From: Desulfobacula sp. | GTDB taxonomy: Bacteria; Desulfobacterota; Desulfobacteria; Desulfobacterales; Desulfobacteraceae | Assembly: GCA_012031875.1 (NCBI GenBank) | Contig: JAAUSZ010000002.1 | Span: 1 to 64,000, forward strand | DNA length: 64,000 nucleotides | Reading direction: 5' to 3' | Part shown: positions 48,418 through 58,361 of the stretch, in pieces | How positions within the stretch are numbered: position 1 is the stretch's first letter | Layout: each line of letters opens with the position of its first letter | Program-made: the position numbers and the translations under genes | The notes under the pieces: model-generated | Databases searched by the model: none | The model's input: only the letters and a program-made list of their open reading frames with translations | What the model was told of the DNA's origin: nothing

Positions 48418-48429
48418 TTGAAATTCGTC

Positions 48430-49536
48430 TCAGTTTTTGAGGGGATAAAAGGTTTGAGAAGACCCAAAGATTTTGGCGGTTTCCATATAGCTTTCAGACA
48501 TGGCCCTGATGTTTTTCCGGGTTTCTTCCGGGTTCTGAAAGGTTTTTTTGACCCGGCCGGGGGACCCTGTGACAAGGCTGTAGGGAGGGATAAGGGTTTT
48601 TTCCAGGACCAGGGTCCCGGCCGCGATGACGGACCCTTGTCCGATAACGGCATGGTTCATGATGATGGAGCCCATGCCGATGAGGCATCCGTCTTCAATG
48701 GTACAGCCGTGCAGGATGCTCCTGTGGCCCACGGTGACCCCGTTTCCGATGGTCAGGGGGATGCCCTCGTCGGCATGGCCCATGCAGAGGTCCTGGATAT
48801 TGGTTCTTTCGCCGATCCTGATTTCGGCCAGATCCCCGCGCAGCACCGTATGAAACCAGACCGAGGAGAGAGGGCCGATGCAGACATCCCCGATGATCTG
48901 GGCCGTGGGCGCAACAAATACCGTGGCATCAAGCCTGGGGGTCAAATGGCGGCAGGAATAGAGGGTCAAGGCCGGCCGCCTTTTAACCGGCCCGGCCCGG
49001 CCTTTTTCAAGCCTCCCGCATTTCTGACCGGAGTCAGCATTTGTTTTCATCCCTCTGGCAGTCGTATTCCTTCTTTTTTCAGACATGCGCAGGGATCTCC
49101 GGGCCAGGGCCTCCCGGTTTCTCCGGAAATCTTCCTCCGTCACCAGGGTCAGGGGCGGGATGGGCACCGGGCGCTTGTCGTCTCCCAGGGCCACAAAGGT
49201 CAGGTAGGCCGAGGCCAGATGGGTTTTAACCCCGGTTAAAAGATCCTCGGTTTCCACCCGGGCCCCGATTTCCATGGAGGTTTTTCCCGTCATATTGATC
49301 CCGGCCTGGATGGTCAGAAGATTGCCGATAAAGGCGGGTTTATGAAAGTCCAGGCGGTCGATGGACGCGGTAACGCATATTTTCCGGGTATGCCTGACCG
49401 CGCAGACCCCTGCGGCATTGTCGATTTCCTTCATGATGACGCCGCCGTGGACAATACCCGCGGCATTGGCATCTTCCGGCAACAGGATCCGTGAGATAAT
49501 CACGCTTGAATCATGGGTGCATTTTTGAATATCCAT
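48430..49536 (-). CDS. Hotdog-fold acyl-CoA thioesterase fused in frame to gamma-carbonic-anhydrase-like left-handed beta-helix protein
   Basis: N-term ILLPEDANAAGIVHGGVIMKEIDNAAG...; C-term VFVAPTAQIIGDVCIGPLSSVWFHTVLRGDLAEIRIGERTNIQDLCMGH; one continuous 368-aa ORF. Confidence 0.85.
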   Translation of the reverse strand: MDIQKCTHDSSVIISRILLPEDANAAGIVHGGVIMKEIDNAAGVCAVRHTRKICVTASIDRLDFHKPAFIGNLLTIQAGINMTGKTSMEIGARVETEDLLTGVKTHLASAYLTFVALGDDKRPVPIPPLTLVTEEDFRRNREALARRSLRMSEKRRNTTARGMKTNADSGQKCGRLEKGRAGPVKRRPALTLYSCRHLTPRLDATVFVAPTAQIIGDVCIGPLSSVWFHTVLRGDLAEIRIGERTNIQDLCMGHADEGIPLTIGNGVTVGHRSILHGCTIEDGCLIGMGSIIMNHAVIGQGSVIAAGTLVLEKTLIPPYSLVTGSPGRVKKTFQNPEETRKNIRAMSESYMETAKIFGSSQTFYPLKN

Positions 49537-49863
49537 TGAACATCTCCCTAGGTAATTCTTTTAAATCAGGAATTTTATAAAATGGAAACACAGGTTTGTC
49601 AATGTTCATAACATGGGGAAGTTTCTGTGTCAAAAATATGGAATTAATTTCCCTGTCCTTGGATGCCGGATCGATCATCCAGGGGCCTTGTATTTTGTCA
49701 AACCCCTCATGGGCAAGGGTTTAATGAAAAATAGAAAAAATGGGCAGCTCCGGCATGAAAATCGCATTAACCGGTGAACATTATTCGTTCGGCTTTCAAA
49801 CATCTCATATCGGCCGGCTCAGAATATTAAAAGATAAAACACCAAGGGAGGAAAATTTTCATA

Positions 49864-50172
49864 ATGAATGATTTTTTACAGGCGCTTCGCACCAACCGCC
49901 CGGAAAGACAGCGTTCGGCCATGACCCGGAAAAATTATGATGCAGCCTATAACACACGGATTCCGGAACCGGTGGATGAGCCTTCGGCATCGCGGTTTCA
50001 AACTGCGGTTGAGGACCTGAACAGCCGTCTGGGCAGGTATGCCGGGAACCGGGAATATTTTATTGATACCCAGGAAAGAATCGCGGACAGCCTGGAACGC
50101 CAGGTGATCGCCCTTGAACGGATACTCGCCCGGCTTACCCCAGGGCCACGTCCAGGATCATCATCACGGTAA
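49864..50172 (+). CDS. Hypothetical protein
   Basis: 102 aa ORF with AGGGAGG upstream; C-terminal end overlaps convergent ZIP gene. Confidence 0.5.
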   Translation: MNDFLQALRTNRPERQRSAMTRKNYDAAYNTRIPEPVDEPSASRFQTAVEDLNSRLGRYAGNREYFIDTQERIADSLERQVIALERILARLTPGPRPGSSSR

Positions 50173-50949
50173 ATCCCAGCATGGTGGCCAGGGTCACAAT
50201 ATCGATATGGCCGGGGGTTTTCTGGGATTCCGGGATGAGTTCCTCCACCACGACAAAAATCATGGCCCCCGCGGCAAAGCAGAGGGCATAGGGCAGGATG
50301 TGCTGCATGTGCAGGACAAACAAGGCGCCCACAACTCCGGCCACGGGTTCCACCAGGCCCGATGCCTGGCCCATGAAAAGCTTTTCCCCTTTGACATGCC
50401 TTCCCGTCTCAGGGGCATGGCCACGGCCGTGCCTTCGGGAAAGTTCTGGAGTCCGATACCGATGGCCAGGGCAATGGCCCCGCCCAGGGTGGCCGAGGGC
50501 AGGTGAGCCGCGACCGCGCCAAAGGCAACGCCCACGGCCAGTCCTTCCGGAATATTGTGCAGGGTGATGGCCAGAACGAGGAGGGTGCTTCTTTGCCAGG
50601 AGGTCTTGATGCCTTCCGACTTATCCCTGCTGAGGCCCGGATGAAGGTGGGGCAGGAATTTATCCGTCACCCGCATGAAGATCCCGCCTCCCATGAACCC
50701 GATGGTGGCCGTCAGCCAGGGAATATGGCCCAGGTTTTCCGCCATTTCGATTCCCGGTGACAAAAGGGACCAGTAACTTGCGGCAATCATGACCCCTGCG
50801 GCAAAGCCCAGGGTGGAGTCCATGAGTTTGGGGTTGACGGTTCTGGTGAAAAAGACCAGGGATGCACCGGCAGCCGTGACGCCGTAAGTGAAGAGAGTGG
50901 CGGCCAGGGCCTGTGCAACGGGATTCAATTGTAAAAAGAATTCAGCCAT
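50135..50949 (-). CDS. ZIP family metal transporter; frameshift at 50376-50379
   Basis: TLHNIPEGLAVGVAFG, GIGLQNFPEGTAVAMPLR; ORF 50135-50374 supplies the last TM helices (LVEPVAGVVGALFV...FVVVEELIPES). Confidence 0.9.
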
Positions 50950-51200
50950 GTTCAGCCTCCCGGTAAAATTGTGTTGTGAACTCATAACAGGATTCAATCC
51001 CCCTGTAAACAATGAGGAAAAAAATATTATCCTTGTGTTTATTGAAAACCGTGCTATACTGCATTTTTTTTGGCGCCATCCGGTCGGCGCGGTGTTGCGG
51101 TTGAATCCTACCTTTTTGGCTCAATCCTTACATTTATTCATTCTTGCCTGGATCGGCATCCTGTAACATGGATGCGGGCGATAACAGGAGTATTATAGTG

Positions 51201-52328
51201 ATGTCATTTGCAAACCTTGGTCTTCGGACCGAACTGCTCCGTGCTGTTGAAGCACAGGGCTATACCACCCCCACCCCCATCCAGGCCCGCGCTGTTCCCG
51301 AAGTTCTCAACGGCAGGGATATCCTTGCCGGGGCCCGCACAGGCACCGGAAAGACCGCGGCCTTTGCCCTGCCGATTCTTCAGCGCTTGAGCGAATCCAC
51401 GGGCAGGACACAGCATCCGAGGGTCCTGGTGCTGACCCCGACCCGGGAACTGGCCGCCCAGGTGGGTGAAAGCTTTGAAACTTACGGCCGGAATCTTCCC
51501 CATCGCACGGCCGTGGTTTTCGGAGGTGTCAGCATCAACCCCCAGAAAAAACAATTCAGAACCGGTGTGGATATTCTGGTGGCCACACCCGGCCGGCTTT
51601 TGGACCATGCCGGCCAGAAAACCGTGGACCTGTCCAGGGTTGAGATCCTGGTCCTGGACGAAGGGGACCGCATGCTGGACATGGGGTTTATCAACGATAT
51701 CCGCAAGGTGATCAAACTTCTGCCCGCAAAACGCCAGAACATGCTTTTTTCCGCCACCTATACCCCGGACATCAAGCGGCTGGCTCAAGGCCTGCTGAAA
51801 AACCCGGTGCTCATTGAAGTGTCGGAGCAAAACACGGCTGCCGAAGGGGTGACCCAACTGGTGTACCCCGTGGCCCAGACCGGCAAACGTCAACTCCTTT
51901 CCAGCCTGATCCGGGAAGGAAAATGGTGCCAGACCCTTGTGTTCACCCGGACCAAACACCGGGCCAACCAATTGACCAAACAGCTTTTGAGCGACGGGGT
52001 CAGCGCGGCCGCCATCCACGGCAATAAGAGTCAGAGCGTCCGGACAAAGGCCCTGGACGATTTTAAAAGAGGGGCCGTCCAAACCCTGGTGGCCACGGAC
52101 ATTGCCGCCCGGGGTCTGGATATCCAGCAATTGCCCCATGTGGTGAATTTTGATCTGCCCCATGTTCCCGAAGATTATATTCACAGGATCGGCCGGACCG
52201 GCCGGGCCGGTTTTTCCGGTGTGGCCCATTCCCTGGTCAGTCCGGAAGAACAAAAGCTTCTTCAGGGAATCCAGCGTCTTTTAAAGCACCGGATCCCTGT
52301 GAAAAACCATCAGCCATCCAGGGGTTAA
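51201..52328 (+). CDS. DEAD/DEAH-box RNA helicase (RhlE-like) with DEGD in motif II
   Basis: [50 protein letters not shown]. Confidence 0.95.
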   Translation: MSFANLGLRTELLRAVEAQGYTTPTPIQARAVPEVLNGRDILAGARTGTGKTAAFALPILQRLSESTGRTQHPRVLVLTPTRELAAQVGESFETYGRNLPHRTAVVFGGVSINPQKKQFRTGVDILVATPGRLLDHAGQKTVDLSRVEILVLDEGDRMLDMGFINDIRKVIKLLPAKRQNMLFSATYTPDIKRLAQGLLKNPVLIEVSEQNTAAEGVTQLVYPVAQTGKRQLLSSLIREGKWCQTLVFTRTKHRANQLTKQLLSDGVSAAAIHGNKSQSVRTKALDDFKRGAVQTLVATDIAARGLDIQQLPHVVNFDLPHVPEDYIHRIGRTGRAGFSGVAHSLVSPEEQKLLQGIQRLLKHRIPVKNHQPSRG

Positions 52329-52345
52329 GGGATGGAGAGAGCGTA

Positions 52346-54697
52346 TCAGCTCATGAGATAAAATCCAAGGTCCTTTGAATAGGGAGGAGGGTTGTAAAAG
52401 TCCGCCAGGATATATGTTGCTTGTCTTTCCCGGACCACAACCCGCCTTTCCACCACTGATTTTTTCAAATCATCCAGGCTGAACCGGAGGTCCAGAAAAT
52501 CATTGACTTCGATGCGGTTGGATTTGGGCACCCTGAACCGGACAGCGGTCATGGAAAGCCTTTCCACCTGGATCTGGCCGAATTCCCGGGTTTTCAGCCG
52601 GATAAATTCTCCGCCCAGGGCCACGGCTTTTCCAAAGGTTGAAGATTTATCCGTATCCGGTTCATTCTTCTGGGTCTCATTTTCCACAAGGGGCTGGAGG
52701 TTGTCTTCAATCTCCTTGACCCTGTCTTCATTGACGAGGAGTTTGGCCTTTGGAAGAACTCCCCTGACCAGGGTTTTCAAATGGACGGAATCCTCCGCAC
52801 TCACGGTATAGGCCTGGATCTGCAACTGGGGGGACCGGGTATCGGAAGGAAATGCGCCTGAGGCGGCTTTTAAAATCCTGTATTTGGCTGTCTCCGCATC
52901 CTCTGCATAGGTCAGGGGCAAGAGCAGGATAAAGGTGTCTTCCCCATACCGGAAAATATCATCCCGGCGCCGTTTGACGGCATTGAGAATTTCGGCAACC
53001 TGTTTGAGGATATCGTCATTCCGGGCATCGTCCTCATCTTTTAAGCCGTTCACCACGGCAATGAGCATGGAAAAAACCGTCCCATACCGTTTCATGACCT
53101 CGTCCTTGCTGCCGACGGCCCGCTCAAAACTCCACCGGTTCTTAAGGCCGGTCAAGGCGTCTTTTGTGGCAAGGGCCGTTAAGGCCTGGTTGTAATAGGC
53201 CCGTTCAATGGCGATGGCCGCGTATTCGGCAATGGAGGAAAGAATTTTCAGATCCTTGGGCGTGAACCGGTCCTCGTTGATCTTATTGATGAGTTCAATG
53301 ACGCCAAAGACCTTGTCCTCGGTTTTCAGGGGGGTTCCGATGATGGAGCGGGTTTTAAACCCGGTGTACCGGTCTGCCCGGCTGCTGAACCGGGGATCTT
53401 TTTCAACGTCTTCGATAATCAGGGAGTCCCCGCTTTCCATGATGGCCCCTGCAATGCCTTCCCCCTTGGGCAGCCTTGTCCCCGTGAGCTTATCCCTGCC
53501 GGTTCCCACCACAACGGAAAAGACCATGTCTTCGGTTTTGGGGTCCTTGAGAAGGATGGACCAGTGGAGGGGTTCAAACACCAGGCCCACCTGGTACATG
53601 ACAATATCCAGGACTTCTTTTATGCTTTTTGCCCGGGCCAGGGGTTTGCCGAATTCAAGTTCCATGTCGGAGGAGATGCGGGATGCGGCCGGGGTGTCTT
53701 CCCGGACCCGGGCCAGGGGGTCTTCCTGGTAATAATACCGGGTATTGGCCTTGGAAAGCTTGAGGTTGGTCCAGAGCAGGTTTTCCCTGAGCTGGTTCGC
53801 GGACGGGAAGACAAAATGATAGAATTTTGAGATATGGTCCACGTCCTGGTTCATCTTTTGAATGCAGGCCATGAGGTTGATGCGGTCCAGATCGATGATC
53901 TTTTCCACTTCCGGGGCAAGGATGGGGGGACGGATGAGGTCCAATGATCCGATACCCTGGGTCCAGCAGAGAAAATCCGCCACCGAGACAATGGAAATCA
54001 GGAGTTTTTCATCCCGGTTGAGGCCCAGGTGCTCAAAGGGCTGGTGGTGATATTTGACGGCCAGGGCCAGGTTCTCAGGCAGCTTCCACCGGGAACAGAA
54101 AAACGCCCCCACATCGTCGTGGCCCAGCCCCAGGACACTGCGTTCCTTTTCAATGATAAGATCGGCAGAGGTTTCAAGCTCTGCGATGAAATCGCCGTAA
54201 TTCACCCGGCCCCGGACATCCAGGAGAACCTTTCCGATATCATGGAGAAGGCCTGCAATATAAGCTTCTTCCGGGTCAGGATACCGGGTTTCCTTTGCGA
54301 TTTCCATGCTCAATACCGCGGTGGAAATGCAGTGGCGCCAGAAGAGCAGCCGGTCGAATTTTTCAGTCCGGCCGGATTTGAACAATTTCTCAAACACCGT
54401 CATGCCCAGGGCCAGTTTTTTGATCTCATTGAGGCCCAGAAAGACCACGGCTTCGGAGAGGGCCGTGACCCTGCGTTTGAGGCCGTACATGGCGGAATTC
54501 ACAATTTCAAGCACCCGGATGGAAATCCCGGGATCGGTTTCCACGATTATTGAGAGATCGGCCAGGGAAGACTTTTCATCCTTTGATGCTTCCAGCAGCT
54601 TGGCCGCGGCCTGGGGGAAACTGGGCAGCTTCCCGTCTTCCAGGCTCAGCGTTTTTTTAATATCTCCCGAAGAGGGCAGATTCAGTCTATCCTTCAT
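52346..54697 (-). CDS. HDOD-GAF-degenerate GGDEF protein with possible C-terminal PilZ-like domain
   Basis: HDOD (LPSFPQAAAKLLEASKDEKSSLADLSIIVETDPGIS), GAF (IIGTPLKTEDKVFGVIELINK), GGDEF-like (DALTGLKNRWSFERAV...DIFRYGEDTFILLLP), C-terminal beta-rich region. Confidence 0.88.
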   Translation of the reverse strand: MKDRLNLPSSGDIKKTLSLEDGKLPSFPQAAAKLLEASKDEKSSLADLSIIVETDPGISIRVLEIVNSAMYGLKRRVTALSEAVVFLGLNEIKKLALGMTVFEKLFKSGRTEKFDRLLFWRHCISTAVLSMEIAKETRYPDPEEAYIAGLLHDIGKVLLDVRGRVNYGDFIAELETSADLIIEKERSVLGLGHDDVGAFFCSRWKLPENLALAVKYHHQPFEHLGLNRDEKLLISIVSVADFLCWTQGIGSLDLIRPPILAPEVEKIIDLDRINLMACIQKMNQDVDHISKFYHFVFPSANQLRENLLWTNLKLSKANTRYYYQEDPLARVREDTPAASRISSDMELEFGKPLARAKSIKEVLDIVMYQVGLVFEPLHWSILLKDPKTEDMVFSVVVGTGRDKLTGTRLPKGEGIAGAIMESGDSLIIEDVEKDPRFSSRADRYTGFKTRSIIGTPLKTEDKVFGVIELINKINEDRFTPKDLKILSSIAEYAAIAIERAYYNQALTALATKDALTGLKNRWSFERAVGSKDEVMKRYGTVFSMLIAVVNGLKDEDDARNDDILKQVAEILNAVKRRRDDIFRYGEDTFILLLPLTYAEDAETAKYRILKAASGAFPSDTRSPQLQIQAYTVSAEDSVHLKTLVRGVLPKAKLLVNEDRVKEIEDNLQPLVENETQKNEPDTDKSSTFGKAVALGGEFIRLKTREFGQIQVERLSMTAVRFRVPKSNRIEVNDFLDLRFSLDDLKKSVVERRVVVRERQATYILADFYNPPPYSKDLGFYLMS

Positions 54698-54936
54698 TTT
54701 GTCCCCCTGTTTTTTTTACCCATACCATATGCAGTTTATTCCCAAGTTTCAACAAAATTCAAAAGAAAGATGGGATTTCCGGCTTTTTGCCCGATTGCCG
54801 TTTATTCTCCAGCTCTTTTTTGACGCGTTGAAGGCCCTGCCGGTTGAGTTCGCTCAAGATGATTTTTTCCAATGGAGTTTTTCAGAAAAGGATGATATTT
54901 TCAGATCATTTTGAATGCGGAAGATAAAATATTGCC

Positions 54937-56466
54937 ATGATCAAATCCATGAATATTGCCTGGTGGGTCCAGCGCTGGGCTGAGCTGGCCCCGGAAAAAA
55001 CGGCCATCCTGTTTGAGGGCCGGACCCTTTCCTATGCCGAACTCTGTTGCCGGGCCGACCGGACCAGTTGCTGGCTCCAGTCCATCGGCATTGAAAAGGG
55101 AGACCGGGTGGCCGTGATGCTGGGCAACGGCCTGGAATTTTTCGACCTGTTTCTGGCCTGCGCCCGGCTGGGCGCCATCTTTGTTCCCATTAATTTCAGG
55201 ATTACGCCGGTGGAACTGGATTATTTCATCAAAAACTGCCGCCCCCGGCTCTTTGTCCATGGGGAAGAGGTGGCTGAGGTGGTCAACGCTCTTGAACTGT
55301 CCAGTTACCTGCCGCCCCTCATGGTGGCGGCGACGGGCGGGGCAAAATTCGGTTCCAAAGTGTTTGATTTTACCTGGGAAACGGAGCGGTTCGACGGCCA
55401 GCGGGCCTTTCTGACCCGGTCCCTGGGGCCTGCCGACCCTGAAGAACCCCAGGTCATCATGTACACTTCCGGCACCACGGGCCTGCCCAAGGGGGCTGTG
55501 CTGTCCTACCGGAAAACCTTTTTCAACTGTCTCAATGCCGATATCTTTTTTAAATTGCATTCCAGCGATATCATGCTGATTTTTTTGCCCCTCTTTCATT
55601 CGGGCGGGCTTTTTATCCAGGCGGCCCCGATTTTTTACAAGGGCGCCACCCTGATCCTGCACAAAAAATTCGATCCGGTCCGGATCTACCGGGATATCGA
55701 GGCCCACAGGGTGACCAAATTCCTGGGGGTTCCCACGGTGTACCGGGAACTGCTCAAGGTCCCCCCGGATCAAAGAAGCGATATTTCATCCTTAAGGGTC
55801 TGCGCCGGGGGCGGGGAAAAACTGACCGAAGACCTGATCAAAAAATGCCGGGAGGCGGGCCTTGGCTTCAGGCAGATCATGGGCCAGACAGAGACCTCCA
55901 TCCTGCTCTGGGCCTCGGAGGATGACCCCTTGAAAAAACCCGGAACCGTGGGCCGGCCCGTTTTCCATGCCGAGGTGTGCATCCTGGACGAGAGGGGGAA
56001 AAAGGCCAAACCCGGTGAAATCGGGGAGATCGTGGTCCAGGGGTCCATCATGATGAAGGAATACTGGCAGGACCCGGTCAAGACCGAGGAAACCATTAAA
56101 AACGGCTATCTGCATACCGGGGACCTGGCCCGCATGGATGAGGACGGGTTCTTCTATCTCGTGGGCAGGGCCGGGGACATGTATATTTCCGGCGGGGAAA
56201 ACGTATACCCGGCCGAGGTGGAAAAGGTGTTAAAGCTTCACCCGGATATCGAGGATGTGGCCGTGAAGGGGGAGCCCGATGAGACCTGGGGCGAAAGCGG
56301 CCATGCCTTTGTGATCCCGGTCCCCGGCGCCGCCCTCACCGAAGCGGATGTTATTGAACAGTGCCGGGGCAGGTTGGCCAAATACAAATGGCCCAAAAAG
56401 GTGACCTTTAAAACCGAATTTCCCCGGACCTCCCTGGGCAAGGTCAGAAAACCCGACCTTTCCTGA
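54937..56466 (+). CDS. AMP-dependent acyl-CoA synthetase/ligase
   Basis: MYTSGTTGLPKGAVLS; MGQTETSI; YLHTGDLARMDEDGFFYLVGRAGDMYISGGENVYPAEVE. Confidence 0.96.
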   Translation: MIKSMNIAWWVQRWAELAPEKTAILFEGRTLSYAELCCRADRTSCWLQSIGIEKGDRVAVMLGNGLEFFDLFLACARLGAIFVPINFRITPVELDYFIKNCRPRLFVHGEEVAEVVNALELSSYLPPLMVAATGGAKFGSKVFDFTWETERFDGQRAFLTRSLGPADPEEPQVIMYTSGTTGLPKGAVLSYRKTFFNCLNADIFFKLHSSDIMLIFLPLFHSGGLFIQAAPIFYKGATLILHKKFDPVRIYRDIEAHRVTKFLGVPTVYRELLKVPPDQRSDISSLRVCAGGGEKLTEDLIKKCREAGLGFRQIMGQTETSILLWASEDDPLKKPGTVGRPVFHAEVCILDERGKKAKPGEIGEIVVQGSIMMKEYWQDPVKTEETIKNGYLHTGDLARMDEDGFFYLVGRAGDMYISGGENVYPAEVEKVLKLHPDIEDVAVKGEPDETWGESGHAFVIPVPGAALTEADVIEQCRGRLAKYKWPKKVTFKTEFPRTSLGKVRKPDLS

Positions 56467-56604
56467 TCCTTAAGAAAAACCCGGCATCATCGCCCGGTCA
56501 TGATGAGGACCTTCAGGTATTCCGGTTCGGGGGATATTAATACTTGATAACCGGAAAATTTTTTTGTAAAATTACCGGGTTTTGATTACACATCCGGAGA
56601 CATT

Positions 56605-57486
56605 ATGAACCAATTCAGCGAACACATCGATATTCTCATTAATGCTTATAAATCAAGCATCGAGCAGATGACCCATCTGAAAGTGACAGCCACGGAAATC
56701 AGGCAGGTTTTAAAGGAAAACAATGTCCTGCAATTTGCTCATATCATATCCTATACCGACTATGACAAAAAGGTCGACGGGAAATTTGTCCTGACATTCA
56801 ACAGCGTTTCCGACGCCTTGACGCTTGCTTCCGCCATAGCAAAAAGGCTTGGAATGGGAAAATTTAAAGAAATCAGCGATGATTCCATCGACCTGTTGAA
56901 TGAATTTCTAAACGTTGTGGTGGGACGAACCATATCCGACTGGGACAACATCGGCCTGAAGGTCAAATTTGACACGCCTGTTTTCAAAAAAAGCTACAGA
57001 AGTGATATTTCAAACACCATGCGCGGATATATGATCTGCCTGGATATTGAAGACCCGGAAGCAAAAGGGACCACAGAGCAGATTATCCTGAGAATTGATT
57101 TCGGTGAGAAATCCGAGAGCAGGATCAGGGGCAGGAAAATAATGCTTGTGGATGATTCAAGGGTCATGAGAAATATCATCGGCCAGACGCTCAAGGAAGA
57201 GGGAGCCGAAATCAAAGAGGCGGAGAACGGCGAAGAGGCCATCAGAATCCACCGGACATTTAATCCCGACCTGACCCTCATGGATATTAATATGCCCAAA
57301 ATGGGGGGATTTGAAGCCATTGCGAAAATCAGGGAATACAATGCCGCTTCAAAATTCATCATCCTGTCGTCAAGCTCCAGAAAAGATGAAATCATCAAAG
57401 CAAAAGAATTGAGGGTATCCGGCTATCTGGTCAAGCCGGTTGAGTCGGCCCAGCTCCTGGACAGGGTTTCCTCGGTGCTGGGCTGA
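56605..57486 (+). CDS. CheX-like phosphatase domain fused to receiver domain
   Basis: N-terminal CheX-like with LLNEFLNVVVGRTISDW (ExxN...G); C-terminal REC KIMLVDDSRVMRNII, LMDINMPKMGG. Confidence 0.85.
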   Translation: MNQFSEHIDILINAYKSSIEQMTHLKVTATEIRQVLKENNVLQFAHIISYTDYDKKVDGKFVLTFNSVSDALTLASAIAKRLGMGKFKEISDDSIDLLNEFLNVVVGRTISDWDNIGLKVKFDTPVFKKSYRSDISNTMRGYMICLDIEDPEAKGTTEQIILRIDFGEKSESRIRGRKIMLVDDSRVMRNIIGQTLKEEGAEIKEAENGEEAIRIHRTFNPDLTLMDINMPKMGGFEAIAKIREYNAASKFIILSSSSRKDEIIKAKELRVSGYLVKPVESAQLLDRVSSVLG

Positions 57487-57530
57487 TAGGCCGGGAAATC
57501 AAACGGACCGCCGTTGAATTCGTTAGCCGG

Positions 57531-58361
57531 CTATCCCGGCCGATGGTCCGGAATATAATAGGCAATCCCGTTATATTCCACTCTCTTTAATTGCTCGCTG
57601 ATATCAAACAGCGACTCCGTGGCCCCGATGATCAGGGCGCCTTTGTCGCTCAGGCAGGCGGACAGGTTTTGAAACAGGCTCCGGCGGTCTGTTTTGCTGA
57701 AATAGATGGCCACATTGCGGCAGAAAATGATATCAAACTGGTGATATTCGATTTTGGGCTGCAAAAGGTTCATTTTTTCAAAATAGGCCATGCTCCGGAG
57801 GTCATCCCGTATTTTCCAGTATCCGCCTTCCCAGGTAAAATAGTTCTTCAGTCGGGCCTCGTCCAGGCCCCGGCCGGCCTCAAATTCTGAATACCGGCCC
57901 CGGCTGGCGGTGGCTATGGCTGAATCCGAGATATCGGTGGCCTTGATCCGGATATGATGGTTAAAGGGTTTTTCTTTGAAATACTCCATCAGGGTGATGG
58001 CAATGGAATACACTTCCTGGCCGGTTGAGCACGCACAGCTCCAGATATTCAGGCTGCCGGGCGTCCGTCCCCGGCCGGCCTGCCAGTCCGGCAGTAATTT
58101 TTCCCTTAGCAGGTCATAGGGCTTTTTATCCCGGAAAAAGGAGGTTTCGTTGGTGGTTATCCGGTCAACGATATGGTCGGTCATCTGCGGAGAGTTCTTT
58201 GCCCCGGCCACCAGTTCTTCAAAGGAAGAAAGGCCGTATCCCCGGATGAGCGGCTCAAGCTTGTCTTCTATCAGATAGGCCTTGTTTTTGGACAGAACGA
58301 TACCGCACTGTTTGTGGACGATGACCGCTAATTCCATAAGCGCCTTGACGGTTATCTTCAT
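57531..58361 (-). CDS. cheR: Chemotaxis protein methyltransferase CheR
   Basis: ITTNETSFFRDKKPYDLL, IWSCACSTGQEVYSIAI, FDIIFCRNVAIYF. Confidence 0.96.
   Translation of the reverse strand: MKITVKALMELAVIVHKQCGIVLSKNKAYLIEDKLEPLIRGYGLSSFEELVAGAKNSPQMTDHIVDRITTNETSFFRDKKPYDLLREKLLPDWQAGRGRTPGSLNIWSCACSTGQEVYSIAITLMEYFKEKPFNHHIRIKATDISDSAIATASRGRYSEFEAGRGLDEARLKNYFTWEGGYWKIRDDLRSMAYFEKMNLLQPKIEYHQFDIIFCRNVAIYFSKTDRRSLFQNLSACLSDKGALIIGATESLFDISEQLKRVEYNGIAYYIPDHRPG

Noticed and set aside
56545-56585. Imperfect hairpin around CCGGAAAATTTT...AAAATTACCGG upstream of the CheX-REC gene
   Set aside because: Stem is bulged and AT-rich; insufficient support for a regulatory call
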